This document shows positions 62,805 to 64,000 of a stretch of 64,000 nucleotides of DNA, piece after piece. Every line of letters begins with the position of its first letter. Positions within the stretch are counted from its first letter, which is position 1. This stretch comes from GCA-2697345 sp002697345 (GTDB taxonomy: Bacteria; Pseudomonadota; Alphaproteobacteria; Rhodobacterales; Rhodobacteraceae), in NCBI GenBank assembly GCA_943787605.1, contig CALSNB010000001.1, positions 1 through 64,000 on the forward strand. Direction: 5' to 3'. Made by a program: the position numbers and the translations under genes. The notes beneath the pieces are model-generated. The model saw nothing but the letters and a program-made list of their open reading frames with translations. It ran no database searches and was not told where the DNA came from.

Positions 62805-64000
62805 TCACTTTTTGCATCAAGAGAGAAGTTCAGATGGTTTATTTCATTTTCATTTGGTGTTTCTTTTATGTTATAAACAGGAAGAAGTGCTCGTAAATGA
62901 TCGTGATACGTACGCACACCATATTCTAGATCAGACAAGTGAAATCCATCAAATGAATTTGATAACATAGACTCATTTGACCAAATAGTGAGTTGTTGAT
63001 CTTCAACTACTGTCTCGCGATCAATTCGGCTTGCAAGATATCTAGCCACTTTTTGTTGCCTGTCTTCATTTGGGTAGCGGTATGTGGCACTGCGAATTAT
63101 AGATTCTCCCACAGACACTGGAAACTCTTGATAGAACAGAGAGGTTTCAGGTGTCATAGCTATAACTGAATTTGGAAAAATTCCATAATAAATCCAGGTC
63201 TTTGCTAAGCTTTTTGGAAGTGAGGTTTGCGGTTTGGAAAGTTTCTTGTAATTACGAACCGCCCAATGTCTTCCGTTTGATGTAGTGAATTGGCCTTCAG
63301 AGCGTGACACACCATTTTCATATGGTTCGTCTCGGTAATTTGATCCATATAAGTCTTGTAACCCGGGATGGGCCATTGCAACATGATAACCTTCATTATC
63401 AACATCCCGAATTGATTTCCAGTTAACTGGTGAGTGTTCAACCCAAAAACCATCCGTTGGGACTTGATCAGCGATGTTGTAGCAAGCTGCTTCTTGCTCA
63501 TAAGGGCTTAGTAATTTTTTAACTGAGGGTTGTGGACCCTCCTTAAAACGTACAAAAACAAAACCATTCCAAATTTCATGCTCAACAGTTCTTAACGCAA
63601 ATTCATCTTTATCTAGCGCTGGGAAAGTGTCAGGTCGCGCGGCACCTCTTAGGGTGCCATCTAAATTGTATACCCACCCATGAAATGGACAAATCAATGC
63701 ATTTTTACACGTACCTTGATCTTGCGTCACCAGACGGGAACCTCGATGACGACATATATTGTGAAAAGCTTTGATCTTCGAACTCGAGTCACGAATGATG
63801 ATTGCTCGTTCACCACATAAATCAAATGTTTTAAAATCTCCAGCATTGGGAACATCCGATACATGACATGCTATTTGCCAATGAGTTTTGAAAATTTCTA
63901 TTTCCAATTCTAGAAGCGTAGGGCTGTGATATGTCCATCCTGGAAGTCCGCTCCTATCCCAGTTTTTGGGAGGACTATTTTTGTTTACATCTTCACTCAT
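62801..64000 (-). CDS. Rieske 2Fe-2S oxygenase alpha subunit (aromatic-ring-hydroxylating/amine-demethylating type)
   Basis: Terminal oxygenase of at least 399 residues; an ATG lies at the last base of the window and its upstream sequence is not visible, so a longer start cannot be excluded. The Rieske cluster is bound by Cys83/His85 (CRHRG) and Cys104/His107 (CPFHGW). The mononuclear iron site has His206 and His211 in DNEGYHVAMAHPG, with an Asp expected near the C-terminus (SNSFDGFHLSDLEYG). It resembles quaternary-amine oxygenases (glycine betaine, stachydrine and carnitine type), and the amine oxidase in the operon favours an N-methylated substrate. A reductase partner must be elsewhere. 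Confidence 0.88.
   Translation of the reverse strand: MSEDVNKNSPPKNWDRSGLPGWTYHSPTLLELEIEIFKTHWQIACHVSDVPNAGDFKTFDLCGERAIIIRDSSSKIKAFHNICRHRGSRLVTQDQGTCKNALICPFHGWVYNLDGTLRGAARPDTFPALDKDEFALRTVEHEIWNGFVFVRFKEGPQPSVKKLLSPYEQEAACYNIADQVPTDGFWVEHSPVNWKSIRDVDNEGYHVAMAHPGLQDLYGSNYRDEPYENGVSRSEGQFTTSNGRHWAVRNYKKLSKPQTSLPKSLAKTWIYYGIFPNSVIAMTPETSLFYQEFPVSVGESIIRSATYRYPNEDRQQKVARYLASRIDRETVVEDQQLTIWSNESMLSNSFDGFHLSDLEYGVRTYHDHLRALLPVYNIKETPNENEINHLNFSLDAKSE

Noticed and set aside
1..64000. tRNA, rRNA, CRISPR arrays, complete insertion sequences, replication origin
   Set aside because: Looked for by eye on both strands; no cloverleaf with a convincing T-arm, no spaced repeats and no transposase were found. 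A tRNAscan/Infernal run would be needed to exclude them firmly.

Overview
The window is AT-rich DNA with densely packed, mostly short operons on both strands. It looks like a free-living marine heterotrophic alphaproteobacterium, perhaps SAR116- or Rhodospirillales-like; this rests on gene content only. Supporting signs are two tripartite tricarboxylate transporters (TTT), a pseudoazurin, a DUF4174 protein, a DinB polymerase with an N-terminal zinc-ribbon extension, many CoA-, sulfur- and amine-handling enzymes, and no rRNA or tRNA that I could see.

Layout. 1-6.3 kb: TTT transporter (tctC-tctB-tctA) followed by an acylating aldehyde dehydrogenase and an acyl-CoA ligase, resembling the SauS/SauT pair of sulfoacetate catabolism. 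6.3-21.5 kb: mixed genes: a frameshifted GST, a two-domain sulfurtransferase, a secreted histidine phosphatase, a ketopantoate-reductase-like protein, an integrase remnant, pirin, DinB, a large secreted VCBS-repeat protein with a broken paralogue of its N-terminus, a tartrate/malate dehydrogenase-like enzyme, a methyltransferase, an FKBP-rhodanese fusion, a decayed Xi-class GST and an FMN reductase. 21.6-28.1 kb: a second TTT (tctB, frameshifted tctA, tctC), then a class I amidotransferase, a cytochrome P450 and a glutamine-synthetase-like ligase, which reads as uptake plus a gamma-glutamylation pathway for an unknown amine. 28.2-32.8 kb: small membrane and copper proteins, then a G+C-rich MOSC + MmgE/PrpD pair that looks acquired. 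33-37.2 kb: zinc locus, zur-znuC-znuB divergent from znuA (frameshifted) and a CobW-type GTPase, with two Zur-like palindromes between the arms. 37.3-44.2 kb: exporters, small unknown proteins, and an operon of a thiol-dioxygenase-like cupin, a family III CoA-transferase and an atypical crotonase. 44.2-50.3 kb: CocE-type hydrolase, BisC-like molybdoenzyme, GST, hydratase-family protein. 50.7-56.5 kb: LuxR-type regulator, then a polar amino-acid ABC transporter bracketed by two inositol-monophosphatase-family enzymes. 56.6-64 kb: acetyltransferase, DUF1989 protein, aldehyde dehydrogenase and a decayed one, MATE exporter, and a Rieske oxygenase / small protein / flavin amine oxidase operon.

Two themes recur: organosulfur chemistry (sulfoacetate-type genes, sulfurtransferases, thiol dioxygenase, BisC-like enzyme) and oxidation of amines or quaternary amines (P450/GS cluster, Rieske enzyme, amine oxidase, aldehyde dehydrogenase). 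At least five otherwise conserved genes are split by small frameshifts, which means either active gene decay or residual sequencing error.
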